64,000 bases of DNA from Tragulus kanchil (GCA_022376925.1 JAIOJX010000032.1:102850794-102914793); one strand, 5' to 3'; positions 10,927 to 23,117 are shown, counted from the stretch's first letter. The notes: a model not told the origin generated them from the letters alone. Program-made: numbers and translations.

Positions 10927-11255
10927 GACCCAATTAGGGGCTTCCCTGGTGGTCCAATGGGTAAGGACACTGCCTTGCAGTGCAAGGGGCGCCGGTTCGA
11001 TCCCTGGCCTGAGAAGATCCCACGTGCCGCGGAGTGGCTGGACCGATGTTTCCAATTACCGAGCCGGAGCTCTGGAGCGCATGCGCCCAGAGCCGGTGCT
11101 CTGCGACAACAGAGGCCACCACGATGGGAGGCCCACACAGACCAAAGAACAAAGATGGATGAAAATAGACAAATGAAAGACCAATAGAAGTGGCCCACCC
11201 ACCTCCCTCCCTCCCCACTCCCCAACCCGACTCCCGAAAAAAGGACCCAATTAGG
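10927..11255 (+). mobile_element. Full-length CHR-type SINE with 12-bp target-site duplication
   Basis: The body 10939-11243 begins 'ggcttccctggtggtccaat', keeps an intact B box (ggttcgatccc near 10994) and ends in an A-rich tail. It is flanked by the duplication 'gacccaattagg' at 10927-10938 and 11244-11255. After the tRNA head it has a body with 'ctggaccgatgt', 'gagccggagctctggagc' and 'agagccggtgctctgc', differing from the Bov-tA body and only partly like the usual CHR body. The same variant recurs at 28496, 50939 and 51381. Confidence 0.9.
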
Positions 11256-12345
11256 ATCATAGTGTCTTCTGGTGTGAACAGCAATGTCCAAGTAATGCTT
11301 TCATAAGGACCAGGAGAAGGAAGTCTTTGGGTGGTTTTTATGGAACCTGATCATTCTGCAGCCTATAACACCAAATCAGATAGGTCTACCGTATTTTGTT
11401 GCCAGAAGATCATCTGTGACAATTTAAGCAAGTTAGGGGAATATTTGGCTCAGATCAATCTGAAAAAAAGGACTCCATGGAGGTTTCAAGAAAAAGGGAA
11501 GAAAATGAGCCCCACCGAAAGCAAATGTTTTTGACCTAGGTCAGACTCTTTAAACAAAACCATATGAATGTTCAGACACGTTGGTCAATTAGCTTAAAGG
11601 AGCATTCACCACACCTTTCAAATGCTTTCTTCTTTGGGAGGGGGAGGGGGAGGACTTTAATTAAAAGGCCAAAGGAAGTCTGGCACAGAGGATGACAAAT
11701 GGGAAGGGATCACCTTAGAGAAGCCATTGGCACAGAAACAGAGAAATCTGGGCTGGCTGGGATGCTCAGCATTTATTAAAATTCCCCAAGTGTGAACTCA
11801 CGCCTGAGTCAGATTGTCAGTGAGCTGCCTGGGGAGGAGAGTGGGGCCCATAATGAATTCTGCAGCCAGAGGGCTCTCCACCAACTACAGCTCCAAGAGT
11901 AAGGCTGAAGCAGGGGAGGTGGCAAACCATAGCTTGGAGAGGGAGCCTTAGGAGAGCAGGGTTTTAATGCAGAATAGGACTTGCCTTGGTGGGGGTATCC
12001 CTGCCTAGGCTCACAAAGGGAGTATGTGTGGGCCTCAGCCAAGAGCTATTCTAAGGGAAATAAAGTTGAAGCTAAAGAAACCATCCAGGTATTGCACAGT
12101 TGTACCCTAAACAGGAAGGGAGGCTTGTTGTTGGGAGCTGGGGGTAACCCAAAGGAGCTACGTGGGTACTCGCTTTGTCCATCCACCCCATAATTATCGG
12201 TACTTCTCAGGATTCAGTCTTGACCTGTTTCTCCTCTCACTCCTCCTCTCCAGCTCCAACCACATTCACAAAATCCAGATTCAAATCGCCACCTGCCTAC
12301 TGGCCTTCTTTTATGGGATGTCCTGGGGACCCATAAAACCTCTGT
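11256..12345. other. Unannotated single-copy stretch
   Basis: About 1.1 kb with no recognised repeat, RNA or exon. It is not duplicated. Confidence 0.5.
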
Positions 12346-12475
12346 TAACTGTCTCAGTGACCTCAGGAAAATTATTTATGCTTACCAAGCTTTTGCTTTC
12401 GTACTTGCAAAATGGGCATCCAAATATCTACTTCATACAATCCTCTTGAGATTAAACGACTTAATGAATGACACA
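12346..12475 (-). repeat. MIR SINE relic
   Basis: Minus-strand MIR pattern: 'gtcagtgacctcagg'-like start, 'cttgcaaaatgggcatcc', then 'gagattaaacgacttaatga'. Confidence 0.7.
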
Positions 12476-12906
12476 CACCCAATCTGAGGCTTACTCAATA
12501 TCTTTCTCCTTCATCCAGGAATATGTAGTCCCCCATCATGTTCCAAATTTGTATTTTGGCCAAACACTTTGGCTTCTGTACACCCTTCATAGGCAATAGT
12601 CAGAGGGACTGAAATTAATGACACTTCTAGAGTTGTATTCTCTGGTGACTCATGTAGAAACTGAAGTCAGGCATTGAACAGTTCTTCAAACCCAAGATTC
12701 GCCAAACTGGACTCATTTTCCTACCTATCTTGCAATACTGCTTATCCTAAGTCCCTTCTGTGAGCGAACGGTAGAACCATCCATCTAAAATCCCTGAACC
12801 AAAAAGGTGGATTTTGGCCTCAACTCCTCTCTACCCAGCAATCACTAAGTCCAGCTCTATCTCTTAAATAGATCTCAAACCCATAAACTCTCATCACTCC
12901 CCACCT
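12476..12906. other. Unannotated single-copy stretch
   Basis: Nothing recognised. Confidence 0.5.
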
Positions 12907-13259
12907 AGAATTCCTCAAATGCAGGTAGGGGGCTTCCCTGCACATCCTATGGTAGGTCCAGTCAACTGACAGTGACTTGGAGACTTTGTTTGACTTTGTT
13001 TGCTTCATTTCCTATTGAAGTGCACATACCTTTCCCCAAGCTTGAGTCCTAAAACCACGCCAACCAAGCCAGCTCTTATAGGACTCAAGATCTTGAAACT
13101 TTGCCCTAGGGCTCCTTATTTCTCTTTCATCTAGGACTCCTCTAGCCTTGACCAAAGGCTCCAACCCCCTCCCACTTACTTTGCCCCAGATTACTTAGAG
13201 TCTGTTTACCTGTTCTTCCTTGTCCTCACCATCCCCCAGCTTGCCATCTAAATTGTTCT

Positions 13260-13450
13260 GCAAATCCTTTCTTGAATGAGGCTTCAAGCCTGGGTTAAGA
13301 CCATTCTCTGAGCTCCCATAACCTCTGCATATCCCTGTTACTACTTCGCCTCACTGTATTGGATTTTCCTGATCACGTGTATAATTGGATCCTTGAAAAG
13401 GGCCATCTCAAAGGAGATTAGTTTCTGTTATATTTAGAAATGAGGGGGAT
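13260..13450 (+). repeat. L2 LINE 3'-end relic
   Basis: Resembles the L2 3' end: 'ctctgagctcccata', 'ctcactgtattggat' and a run leading to 'gatccttgaaaagggcc'. It is old and diverged. The copy in the second doublet unit is 14367-14557. Confidence 0.5.
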
Positions 13451-14366
13451 CAAGTCACTTAAGAGAAACTCAGAGTGGCTAAATCAATACATGAACTCAT
13501 TACAAGTTTATTTGTCTTATGCCATAGTCCAGTGCAGGTTGATGGGGATAGGAGTCTTGCTCTATGTGTTAGGAACCCAGCCCCTTTCCACATAGGTCCT
13601 TAGAGTTCTCTCCATACAGGACGTAGGTGAAGAAAGAGAACAAGGATCCACATGGGGCAGCTTTCAAGCAGGGTCATCACTTTCTCCCATATTCCACTGG
13701 CTAAAGCCCCATCACATGACCACATGGAGCTTCAAGGGAGTCTGAAAGTGCGGCTGAGCTCCATGCCCAGGAGCAAGAGAACACAAATATTGGTGTCTAC
13801 CAGACTTTTCTAACACACCTGGCAATGCTTACCAGGCAAGACTTTGTCCATTTGATCAGTTCCCAAGTTCAATGTTGAAAACAAGAATCATCTACCCTTG
13901 AAGAAACCTGTAGAAACAAGAAAAATAGAGAAAAGGGCCCCTTCAGACTTCCTTCACTATAGCTGTTTAAATCAGTATCCCAAGTTCAATGTTGTTCCTA
14001 GTCAACCTCTTTAAGAATTCCTCAAATGCAGGTAGGGGGCTTCCCTGCACATCCTATGGTAGGTCCAGTCAACTGACAGTGACTTGGAGACTTTGTTTGA
14101 CTTTGTTTGCTTCATTTCCTATTGAAGTGCACATACCTTTCCCCAAGCTTGAGTCCTAAAACCACGCCAACCAAGCCAGCTCTTATAGGACTCAAGATCT
14201 TGAAACTTTGCCCTAGGGCTCCTTATTTCTCTTTCATCTAGGACTCCTCTAGCCTTGACCAAAGGCTCCAACCCCCTCCCACTTACTTTGCCCCAGATTA
14301 CTTAGAGTCTGTTTACCTGTTCTTCCTTGTCCTCACCATCCCCCAGCTTGCCATCTAAATTGTTCT

Positions 14367-14557
14367 GCAAATCCTTTCTTGAATGAGGCTTCAAGCCTGG
14401 GTTAAGACCATTCTCTGAGCTCCCATAACCTCTGCATATCCCTGTTACTACTTCGTCTCACTGTATTGGATTTTCCTGATCACGTGTATAATTGGATCCT
14501 TGAAAAGGGCCATCTCAAAGGAGATTAGTTTCTGTTATATTTAGAAATGAGGGGGAT
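14367..14557 (+). repeat. L2 LINE 3'-end relic (copy B of doublet 5)
   Basis: Same element as 13260-13450 at offset 1107. Confidence 0.5.
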
Positions 14558-15074
14558 CAAGTCACTTAAGAGAAACTCAGAGTGGCTAAATCAATACATG
14601 AACTCATTACAAGTTTATTTGTCTTATGCCATAGTCCAGTGCAGGTTGATGGGGATAGGAGTCTTGCTCTATGTGTTAGGAACCCAGCCCCTTTCCACAT
14701 AGGTCCTTAGAGTTCTCTCCATACAGGACGTAGGTGAAGAAAGAGAACAAGGATCCACATGGGGCAGCTTTCAAGCAGGGTCATCACTTTCTCCCATATT
14801 CCACTGGCTAAAGCCCCATCACATGACCACATGGAGCTTCAAGGGAGTCTGAAAGTGCGGCTGAGCTCCATGCCCAGGAGCAAGAGAACACAAATATTGG
14901 TGTCTACCAGACTTTTCTAACACACCTGGCAATGCTTACCAGGCAAGACTTTGTCCATTTGATCAGTTCCCAAGTTCAATGTTGAAAACAAGAATCATCT
15001 ACCCTTGAAGAAACCTGTAGAAACAAGAAAAATAGAGAAAAGGGCCCCTTCAGACTTCCTTCACTATAGCTGTT

Positions 15075-15690
15075 ATATATACCAGGTCCCCCTCTCCAGA
15101 AACTCAGCAGCCACCAGACCATCCTAAAGCAAGTCATCTCCTGTGGAAGGTGGGCATCTCCAGCCTTAGACTCCTTGTTTCCCATAATAAGCTGGGAGAC
15201 AGCAGGTTCGGGCCTCCCCATACATAGAGTAGCAAGTATGCAGGGACTCAAACAAGGTTCCTGGAGGAGAATGAATGGGCTTCTTTCAGTAAGAACAGGA
15301 GGGATTTAGAGAGAAGACTGCACATCAAGACCCTAGGGAGAACCATATCTGCAGCCTAAACTGTAAAATCAGACTCTTATATTTTGGTCCTTTCTGCTAA
15401 ATCCTGAGCTACTCAGAAGCAGACTCCATGTGGCACGAAGTGGTGGCAAACCCACCTCCTCCATAGGCCACGCCATTTCAGAATCTGCTCTGGAGAAGCT
15501 GCCTCCAGTGAGGTAGGACAACCAGGCCTCAAGTACAGGCCAACAGAACACTCACTCAATACCTGGCTGTTTCTCAGATGATTCACTAGAGAACACAGCT
15601 CCAGAAGTGTCGTTAAATTCAGTCCTTTTGGTTATTGCCTGTGAAAGGTATACAGAAGTCAGAGTGACTGGCCAAACTACAAATTGGAAC
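15075..15690. other. Unannotated single-copy stretch
   Basis: Nothing recognised apart from chance open frames. Confidence 0.5.
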
Positions 15691-16020
15691 ATTATTATTA
15701 TTATTGGGTATGTTTCATTCATTAAGTCATTTAATCTCAAAACGATTGTATAAAGTAGACATTTGGATGCCCATTTTGCAAGTAAGAAAGCAGAAGTCCA
15801 GTAAGCATAAGTAAGTTTCCTGAGGTCACTGAGACAGTGAACAATAGCATCAAGATTTGAACTCGGCTGGAGGGAATGAAGACAAGCATATGGCTGAGTC
15901 CCTTCACTGTTCACCCGAAACTACCACAAACATTGTTAATTGGCTATATTCCAATATAAAATTAAAAGCTTTTAAAAAAGATTTGAACTCAAATCCTTCT
16001 TCAGTCCTTTTTCAGATCTG
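15691..16020 (+). repeat. MIR SINE relic split by a small L1
   Basis: Left part 15691-15864 starts with an ATT run and has 'cccattttgcaagtaagaaa' and 'aagatttgaactc'. The right part resumes at 15978. The break is filled by an L1 3'-end fragment. The MIR is therefore older than the L1 insertion. Confidence 0.8.
15852..15990 (+). mobile_element. Very short 5'-truncated L1 (about 113 bp) with target-site duplication
   Basis: The insert 15865-15977 ends in the artiodactyl L1 3' end ('ctatattccaatataaaat', 'aaaagctttt', short A tail). It is flanked by the 13-bp duplication 'aagatttgaactc' at 15852-15864 and 15978-15990. It is non-coding and shows ordinary L1 target-primed insertion with extreme 5' truncation. 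Confidence 0.85.
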
Positions 16021-16164
16021 TTATAATGCTTGCCTCCTCCCACCAAAAGAAGCAGCTAAGAGTGAGGTAGAGAACTAAGGGAGCACTAACAAAAGTAAGA
16101 GGGGGTGGGGAGTTACTTAAAGGAGAAGCAGTCTCTGACAGCAGGAGGGGTAGGCAAAAAGAAA

Positions 16165-16355
16165 GAGCACTTGTTAGGGGCCGCAGCCTGCCAGGCACCA
16201 GCTTGAAAGTTCCCCATTTGTCACCTCATCGAATCCTATAAAAGAGGTTCCAGTCATCTCCACTTTACAGAGGAGGAAACTGTACCCAAAGTAGTGACGT
16301 AACGTAGCCAATGTTGAAACTATAATGCAGCTGAGACTGAAGGGCTACCTGACCC
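16165..16355 (+). repeat. MIR SINE relic
   Basis: MIR pattern: 'gcctgccaggcacc', 'cactttacagaggaggaaac', 'gtgacgtaacgtagcc'. Diverged. Confidence 0.75.
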
Positions 16356-16541
16356 AAGGGCTGAGGATTTTGTGGCCAAGGCCCATGGCCATACCACCCT
16401 CAGCCAGACTGTAGAAAATCCAACACACTGCTGCTGATCCAGAAGGATCTAGGAAAACAAAAGGCCAAGGGCATCTGGCTAAAATCCAGTCCTGCTCAGT
16501 GGCCCTGGAAACCAAGATGGTGAATCCCTGTTTAATTTCGC

Positions 16542-19189
16542 AGAAATGGTACTTGGAAACGCATTCTATGAGGCCGCCATCACCCTGATACCAAAACCAG
16601 GCAAAGACAACACAAAAAAAGAAAATTATAGGGCAATTTCACTGATGAATTTAGATGCCAAAATCCTCAAAAAAATCCTAGCAAACAGAATTCAACAACA
16701 CATCAAAAAGCTCATACATCATGATCAAGTCAGTTCATCCCAGGCATGTAAGGATTCTTCAATATTTGCAAATCAATCAATGTGATACACCATATCAACA
16801 AATTGAGAGACAAAAAACACATAGATTTTTGCATCAATAGATGCAGAAAAAGCCTTCGACAAAGTACAACACCAATTTATGCTTCAAAAAATGGGCATAG
16901 AAGGAAACTATCTCAACATAGTGAAAGCTGTATATGAGAAGCCCACAGCGAACATTATCCTCAATGGTGAAAAACTCAAAGCATTTCCTCTAAGATCAGG
17001 AACAAGACAAGGGTGTCCACTTTCACCACTATTATCCAACATAGTCCTAGAAGTTCTAGCAACAGCAATAAGAGAAGAGAAAGAAATCAAAGGAATCCAG
17101 ATTGGAAAGGAAGAAGTCAAACTCTTTCTATTCGCAGGCAACATGATATTATACATAGAAAATCCCAAAGACACTATTACAAAACTACTAGAGCTAATCG
17201 GCAAATTCAGCAAAGTCACAGGATACAAAAACAATACACAGAAATCACTGACATTCCTATACACAAACAATGAAAAATCAGAAAACGAAATCAAAGTGGC
17301 AATCCCCTTCACCACTGCAACCAAAAGAATCAAATATCTAGGAATAAACCTACCCAAAGAAACAATAGAACTGTATCCTGAAAATTACAAGACATTCATG
17401 AGAGACATTAAAGAAGACTTAAACAGATGGAGAGATATTCCATGTTCCTGGGTCGGAAGAATCAATATTGTGAAAATGACCATACTACCAAATGTCATCT
17501 ATAGATTCAATGAGATCCCTATCAAACTACCAATGACATTCTTCACAGAACTAGACCAAAGAATAACACAGTTCATATGGAAACACAAAAGGCCTCGAAT
17601 AGCCAAAGCAATCCTGAGGAAGAAGAATGGAGCTAGAGGGATCAGCCTCTCCAACTTGAGACTGTACTATAAAGCAACAGTCATCAAGATAGTATGGTAC
17701 TGGCACAAAAACAGAAATATAGACCAATGGAACAAGATCAAGAACCCAGAGATAAACCCACACACCTGTGGGTACCTTACTGTTGACAAAGGAGGCGAAC
17801 ATATAAAATGGGACAAAGACAGCCTCTTCAACAAATGGTGCTGGGAAAATTGAACAACTACATGCAAAAAAATGAAGTTGGAACATTCTCTGACACCATA
17901 TACAAAGATCAACTCAAAATGGATTAAAGACCTAAATGTAAGACTAGAAACCATCAAACTCTTAGAGGAGAATATAGGCAAAACACTCCAGGACATAAAT
18001 CAAAGCAAGACCTTCTCTGACCCACCTACTAGAATAGTGGAACTAAAAAGACAAATGAACATGTGGGACCTCATGAAACTTAAAAGCTTTTGTACAGCAA
18101 AAGAAATTACAAAAAAGCTCAACAGACAGCCCACAGAGTGGGAGAAAATCATAGCAAATGAAACAACAGACAAAGAGTTAATCTCCAAAATCTACAAGCA
18201 ACTCAGACAACTCAGCACCAGAAAAACGAACAACCCAATCAAAAAATGGGATAAGGACCTAAAGAGACACCTTTCCAAAGAGGACATACAGATGGCCAAA
18301 AAAACACATGAAACGATGTTAAACCTCGCTTATAATTAGAGAAATGCAAATCAAAACTACAATGAGATATCACCTCACATCCGTCAGAATGGCCATCATC
18401 CACAAATCGACAGACAATAAATGCTGGAGAGTGTGCAGAGAAAAGGGAACACTCCTGCATTGCTGGTGGGAATGTAAATTGATACAGCTGATATGGAAGA
18501 CAGTATGGAGATTTCTTTAAAAACTAAAAATAGAAGCACCATACGACCCAGCAATCCCACTCTTAGGCTTATACCCTGATGAAATCAAATCTGAAAGAAG
18601 CACCTGTACCCCAGTGTTCATTGCAGCTGTCTATACAATAGCTAGAACACGGAAGGAACCTAGATGCCCATCAATGAACGAATGGATCCAAAAGCTCTAG
18701 TACATATATATACAATGGAATACTACACAACTGTAAAGAGAAATGCAGAAGAATCAGCCCTAATGGGGTGACTGGATCTAGAACATATCATAAAAAGTGA
18801 AGTCAGTCAGAAAGAGAAGGACAAGTGCAATATACTAACACATATATATGGAATCTACATGCAGTGAAGTGACGGAAAGACAGACATGGACAGTGGACAT
18901 ATGGACATTTTGGGGAAGGAACAGAAGGTGGGAGGCGTAAAGGAAGTAGCATGAAGACCTGTACTATCATATGTGAAGAAAATAGCTATAGTCATTGCTC
19001 TGTGAGAAAAGCAGATCCTTCAGGGGTGCTGTACGATGGTCTGGAGGGGTGGGATGGGGGGGATATACATATGGCTAATACGAGAACATACATATCTGTA
19101 AACAGCAAAACTCTGTAAAAGTTAAAAGTAAAATAAAAGTTTTAAAAAAAAAAGAAATTAGCTGCTGAAAAAAAAGAAATGGTACTTGG
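16542..19189 (+). mobile_element. 5'-truncated L1 LINE with 15-bp target-site duplication
   Basis: The body 16557-19174 holds the 3' two-fifths of an L1: the reverse transcriptase and C-terminal part of ORF2, the 3' UTR, AATAAA-type signal and an A tail. The duplication 'agaaatggtacttgg' stands at 16542-16556 and 19175-19189 with no mismatch. ORF1 and the endonuclease domain are missing. A first A tail (about 19143-19153) is followed by about 15 bases and a second A tail before the duplication. Confidence 0.95.
16557..18400 (+). pseudogene. L1 ORF2 remnant (reverse transcriptase and C-terminus), dead
   Basis: L1 ORF2p is the endonuclease/reverse transcriptase that copies L1 RNA at the nicked target. 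Visible pieces: 16546-16785 (start of the RT domain, 'NYRAISLMN'), then 16879-17853 (324 codons, with '[18 protein letters not shown]'), then 17872-18339 (C-terminal region). Motif A ('DAEKAFD', about 16837-16860) lies in frame just upstream of the second piece. The catalytic FADD of motif C reads FAGN at 17131-17142, so both aspartates are lost. A stop near 16823, a TGG-to-TGA change ending the frame at 17853 and a frameshift near 18300 also break it. Confidence 0.95.
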
Positions 19190-19440
19190 GGCTGGAGGCT
19201 TTGGGAAAAATGTGGGACAGATCCTGGCCCCTCCATGTGGAAGCACTCCGCCTCCCACATGTACTGCCCTGGTGCAGATCTGCGAGTACACTGTACTTTA
19301 AGAAAATAGCTGCAAAGATAAACAATGAATAAAATCCAGTACATAATCCAATACACAAAACCCCAAGTGGCAAGAATTGCAGTCATTAAGGAGACTCTCA
19401 CCTAGATTGCTGGCTTTCTAAAATCTATTTTCTTTTGGGA
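19190..19440. other. Unannotated single-copy stretch
   Basis: Nothing recognised. Confidence 0.5.
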
Positions 19441-19640
19441 GCCCTGGTTCAAATGCCTCCTCTTATAAGAAGCCACTCCCTGGAAGGAATTCCTCTCTCT
19501 CCTCCAGATTCTGTTGTATGGTTAGGTTGGAATTTGTCATACTCATCCCTCAAATTAAACATACTTCTTCACTAACCTGTAATCATCCTGAAAGCAAAGA
19601 CCTTGCCCTCTTCATAGTCATGAAGGTGAATTAATGGCCC
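19440..19640 (+). repeat. L2 LINE 3'-end relic
   Basis: L2-like order: 'gcctcctcttataagaagcc', 'ttcttcactaacctgtaatc', 'tgaaagcaaagaccttgccc'. Old and diverged. Confidence 0.6.
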
Positions 19641-19659
19641 CATTTGCTGGTGTTCACCA

Positions 19660-19810
19660 TGCCCATGTGTTTTACATTCATTATCTCCTATAATCTCAGG
19701 GTGTCCCAGGTTTATTTCACCCGTTTAGAAAGTCACGGTCAGAAAGGCCACCCACAGGGTCAGGATCCAAACCCAGATCCAAGAGTTGACTCTTTCCAAT
19801 AGATGACAAT
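19660..19810 (+). repeat. MIR SINE relic
   Basis: MIR-like: 'ttacattcattatctcctat', then 'ggatccaaacccagatcc'. Weak in the middle. Confidence 0.5.
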
Positions 19811-20407
19811 GCATAAAGTATTTATTGAAAAAAAAATTGTTCAATATTTGTGAATTGATGGGTTCCAAGTCCATCACCCTATGTGTCAAGTAAAGCCGAA
19901 CATGATAGTGTACCTGTTTTCTATCACTGCGTAATAACCTACCCAAATAATCAGCCATATCCCATTGGCATCCAATAGCAATCATTTTCTTTGCTCCCAG
20001 TTCCAGCAGGGCTCAGCAGGGACCCCTCCTCTCTGCTCTGCACAGTGTCTGTTTTCCTCTTTGTGGCCTCTCTCTCCCCATGGATACTCTGGGCTCATTT
20101 TCATGGCAAATATGTTTTTCTCTGAGTGAAAGCAAAAGCGTTCTGAAATGGTTCCTTAAATCTCAGGATGTCAGTTCTGTAGCATTCTCCTCACCAAAGA
20201 AAGTCCCACATCCAACCTAGATTCCAGAAGGTGGAGAAAGGAACCCCAGCCTCTCATTGGGAGAAAGAAGTGAGGTTACCTTGTAAAGGACATGGTACAG
20301 GAGAAATAATCCACTGGAGGCCTTTTTTTAGCAGTCTGCCAGATACAAATGACAGATTCTGATGAGAGCCTAGAGCTAGGGGATTAACTGTGTACACCTT
20401 TAAAGAA

Positions 20408-20632
20408 GGGTCTTTCCAGGTGGCACTACTGGTAAAGAACCTACCTGCCAATGTAGGAGACATAAGAGACACGAGTTCAACCCCTGCGTAGGGAAGAGCC
20501 CCTGGAGGAGGAAATGGCAACCCACTCCAGCATCCCTGCCTGGAGAATCCTGTGGACAGAGGAAACTAGCAGGCTACAGTCCCTAGGATCACAAAGAGTC
20601 GGGCCTGACTGAAGCAACTTAGTACCCATGCA
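20408..20632 (+). mobile_element. Bov-tA SINE
   Basis: The tRNA head 'ggtggcactactggtaaag' is followed by a B-box-like region near 20480, then the Bov-A body ('gcaacccactccagcatcc', 'gagaatcctgtggac') and the tail 'gactgaagcaacttag'. Near full length. Confidence 0.9.
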
Positions 20633-21505
20633 CCTTTAAAAAAATGAGCTAATTCAAATTCTGATCTGGAAATCAGAGCAGAGCTGCATCATACCCAGGA
20701 CTTTCCATGGGTTTTCTCCTTTCTCTGCTTTGGCCGAAGTTTGCTGTGATAATCATCACATCCGTTTTACAAAAGTACCCACAAACATCATCCCTTGTAC
20801 AATCTCTCAGGTAAACCTCTGGCCAACCAGGGGTTCTGTTGTGGCAGGAGCAGCCTGACGGGGGCCCTTCCCTGGACCACTGGCACCCCCACTGCCCCCA
20901 CTGAACACGGGGCACAAAACAGGCACCGCTGGCACCAGAATCAACTCTTAACTTGCCCTGAGCCTCTCTCAGATTTACAGCATTCAAACTGGATGTTTCA
21001 TTATCTGGAAGTTTAACTAGGTGGAAAATTCCTGACTGGGCAGGAACCAGAGGAGAAAGAGGCCAACAAGGGAGATAATTCACAACTGCCAATTAGTGCC
21101 TGGAGAGACACAGTCTGTCCTTACTCAATAATCCTTTTGGCATAAAAATTTTTGTCCCTTCCTCTCTTGCCAAAGGGGGAGATACTCTGGGCTCATTTTC
21201 ATGGCAAATATGTTTTTCTCTGAGTGAAAGCAAAAGCGTTCTGAAATGGTTCCTTAAATCTCAGGATGTCAGTTCTGTAGCATTCTCCTCACCAAAGAAA
21301 GTCCCACATCCAACCTAGATTCCAGAAGGTGGAGAAAGGAACCCCAGCCTCTCATTGGGAGAAAGAAGTGAGGTTACCTTGTAAAGGACATGGTACAGGA
21401 GAAATAATCCACTGGAGGCCTTTTTTTAGCAGTCTGCCAGATACAAATGACAGATTCTGATGAGAGCCTAGAGCTAGGGGATTAACTGTGTACACCTTTA
21501 AAGAA

Positions 21506-21730
21506 GGGTCTTTCCAGGTGGCACTACTGGTAAAGAACCTACCTGCCAATGTAGGAGACATAAGAGACACGAGTTCAACCCCTGCGTAGGGAAGAGCCCC
21601 TGGAGGAGGAAATGGCAACCCACTCCAGCATCCCTGCCTGGAGAATCCTGTGGACAGAGGAAACTAGCAGGCTACAGTCCCTAGGATCACAAAGAGTCGG
21701 GCCTGACTGAAGCAACTTAGTACCCATGCA
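21506..21730 (+). mobile_element. Bov-tA SINE (copy B of doublet 6)
   Basis: Same element as 20408-20632 at offset 1098. Confidence 0.9.
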
Positions 21731-23109
21731 CCTTTAAAAAAATGAGCTAATTCAAATTCTGATCTGGAAATCAGAGCAGAGCTGCATCATACCCAGGACT
21801 TTCCATGGGTTTTCTCCTTTCTCTGCTTTGGCCGAAGTTTGCTGTGATAATCATCACATCCGTTTTACAAAAGTACCCACAAACATCATCCCTTGTACAA
21901 TCTCTCAGGTAAACCTCTGGCCAACCAGGGGTTCTGTTGTGGCAGGAGCAGCCTGACGGGGGCCCTTCCCTGGACCACTGGCACCCCCACTGCCCCCACT
22001 GAACACGGGGCACAAAACAGGCACCGCTGGCACCAGAATCAACTCTTAACTTGCCCTGAGCCTCTCTCAGATTTACAGCATTCAAACTGGATGTTTCATT
22101 ATCTGGAAGTTTAACTAGGTGGAAAATTCCTGACTGGGCAGGAACCAGAGGAGAAAGAGGCCAACAAGGGAGATAATTCACAACTGCCAATTAGTGCCTG
22201 GAGAGACACAGTCTGTCCTTACTCAACCTGCAGACCAACAGCAACCATTTATACTCAGTACCCTCTTTAATGCATGCGAGTGACAAACAACTCTTTCAAG
22301 TTCTCTACCTGTGTAGTGTAGGGCTTCCCAGAAGATGCAGGTAGTATGCTAAATCCGTAATGGGAGTGAGCCATGAGTAAATGGCTCTTCTGTAAGATGT
22401 GAGCAGAGTTCAAGGAAACCCTCAAAGGGGTGCAATGCCCTGGGGCTAGCTGCAGTCGTGCTGAGTAGAACTCAGCTAACTCGTGGCCTCCTGGCTGGGA
22501 GAACGCCCTGCTGGGTCACTCTCCTCACTCCCCAAACCCCTGCTAGTGCCAACTATTGGCAGACCCCAACCAGAAGCCAGAGGACAATGGAACCCATTGA
22601 GCAGTCCGTCAGGGTCAACTTCCCAAGACGCAGAGTAGAGAAGATAATGGATCTGTAAGGACAGATGACGGATAACCAGCACACAGCCCCTCTCCTAAGC
22701 AGCATATCGTGGACAGTTTCTAAGAATTTTGCATCCACCCCAACCCACCCCTCCAGCCCCACCACCATCATGCCTGCCTTGGTGGTCTTTAAAATCTATT
22801 TTCACCCAATTATTCATTTTGTAGGGGGAAGAAGGAGGCTAGGACACTGAGCTTTGTCCAAGAGACATCCCCTATGGCTCAGAGCTCTGACCTATAAATT
22901 TCAGATAACTTGTATTTCCCAAAGGTTTGAAAACTCAATAAGCTCATGCATACGATCCTCATAAAGTATTAAATATAAAGCAATAGACAGATATGCTCAA
23001 CTATATCTTACGGGGGTGGAAAGGCCACAAACGTGAAGCCACATCTCCTATGAAGGACACAATGGGCACGTCTGGACCAGGCCACTCCATCCCGTCAAAG
23101 CCCATCACA

Positions 23110-23117
23110 TGACGTCA
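23110..23117. promoter_or_regulatory. Perfect cAMP-response-element palindrome
   Basis: The 8-bp palindrome TGACGTCA, the CREB/ATF binding site, lies in a moderately GC-rich stretch that also has 'gctctgacgtgtgaggcc' near 23170. No TATA box or transcript start is evident, so a function is only possible. Eight-base matches occur by chance. Confidence 0.3.

Larger units (their letters stand above)
12907..15074. repeat. Tandem doublet 5, unit 1107 bp
   Basis: Copy A 12907-13967, spacer 13968-14013 and copy B 14014-15074. I find one substitution (C near 13347, T near 14454). The 46-bp spacer contains 'cccaagttcaatgttg', a word also present inside the unit near 13863 and 14970, so the spacer looks like a garbled read-through of neighbouring sequence. 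Confidence 0.97.
20083..22226. repeat. Tandem doublet 6, unit 1098 bp
   Basis: Copy A 20083-21128, spacer 21129-21180 (52 bp) and copy B 21181-22226. The copies look identical by eye. Each contains one Bov-tA. Confidence 0.97.

Noticed and set aside
10857..11291. Open frame of 144 codons on the minus strand
   Set aside because: It is the reverse of a full SINE. The similar frames at 28455-28820 and 50868-51236 are the same SINE variant.
16387..16400. 14 bases identical to the start region of 5S rRNA (ggccataccaccct)
   Set aside because: The match ends after 14 bases and neither side continues as 5S, so it is too short to support a 5S-derived piece.
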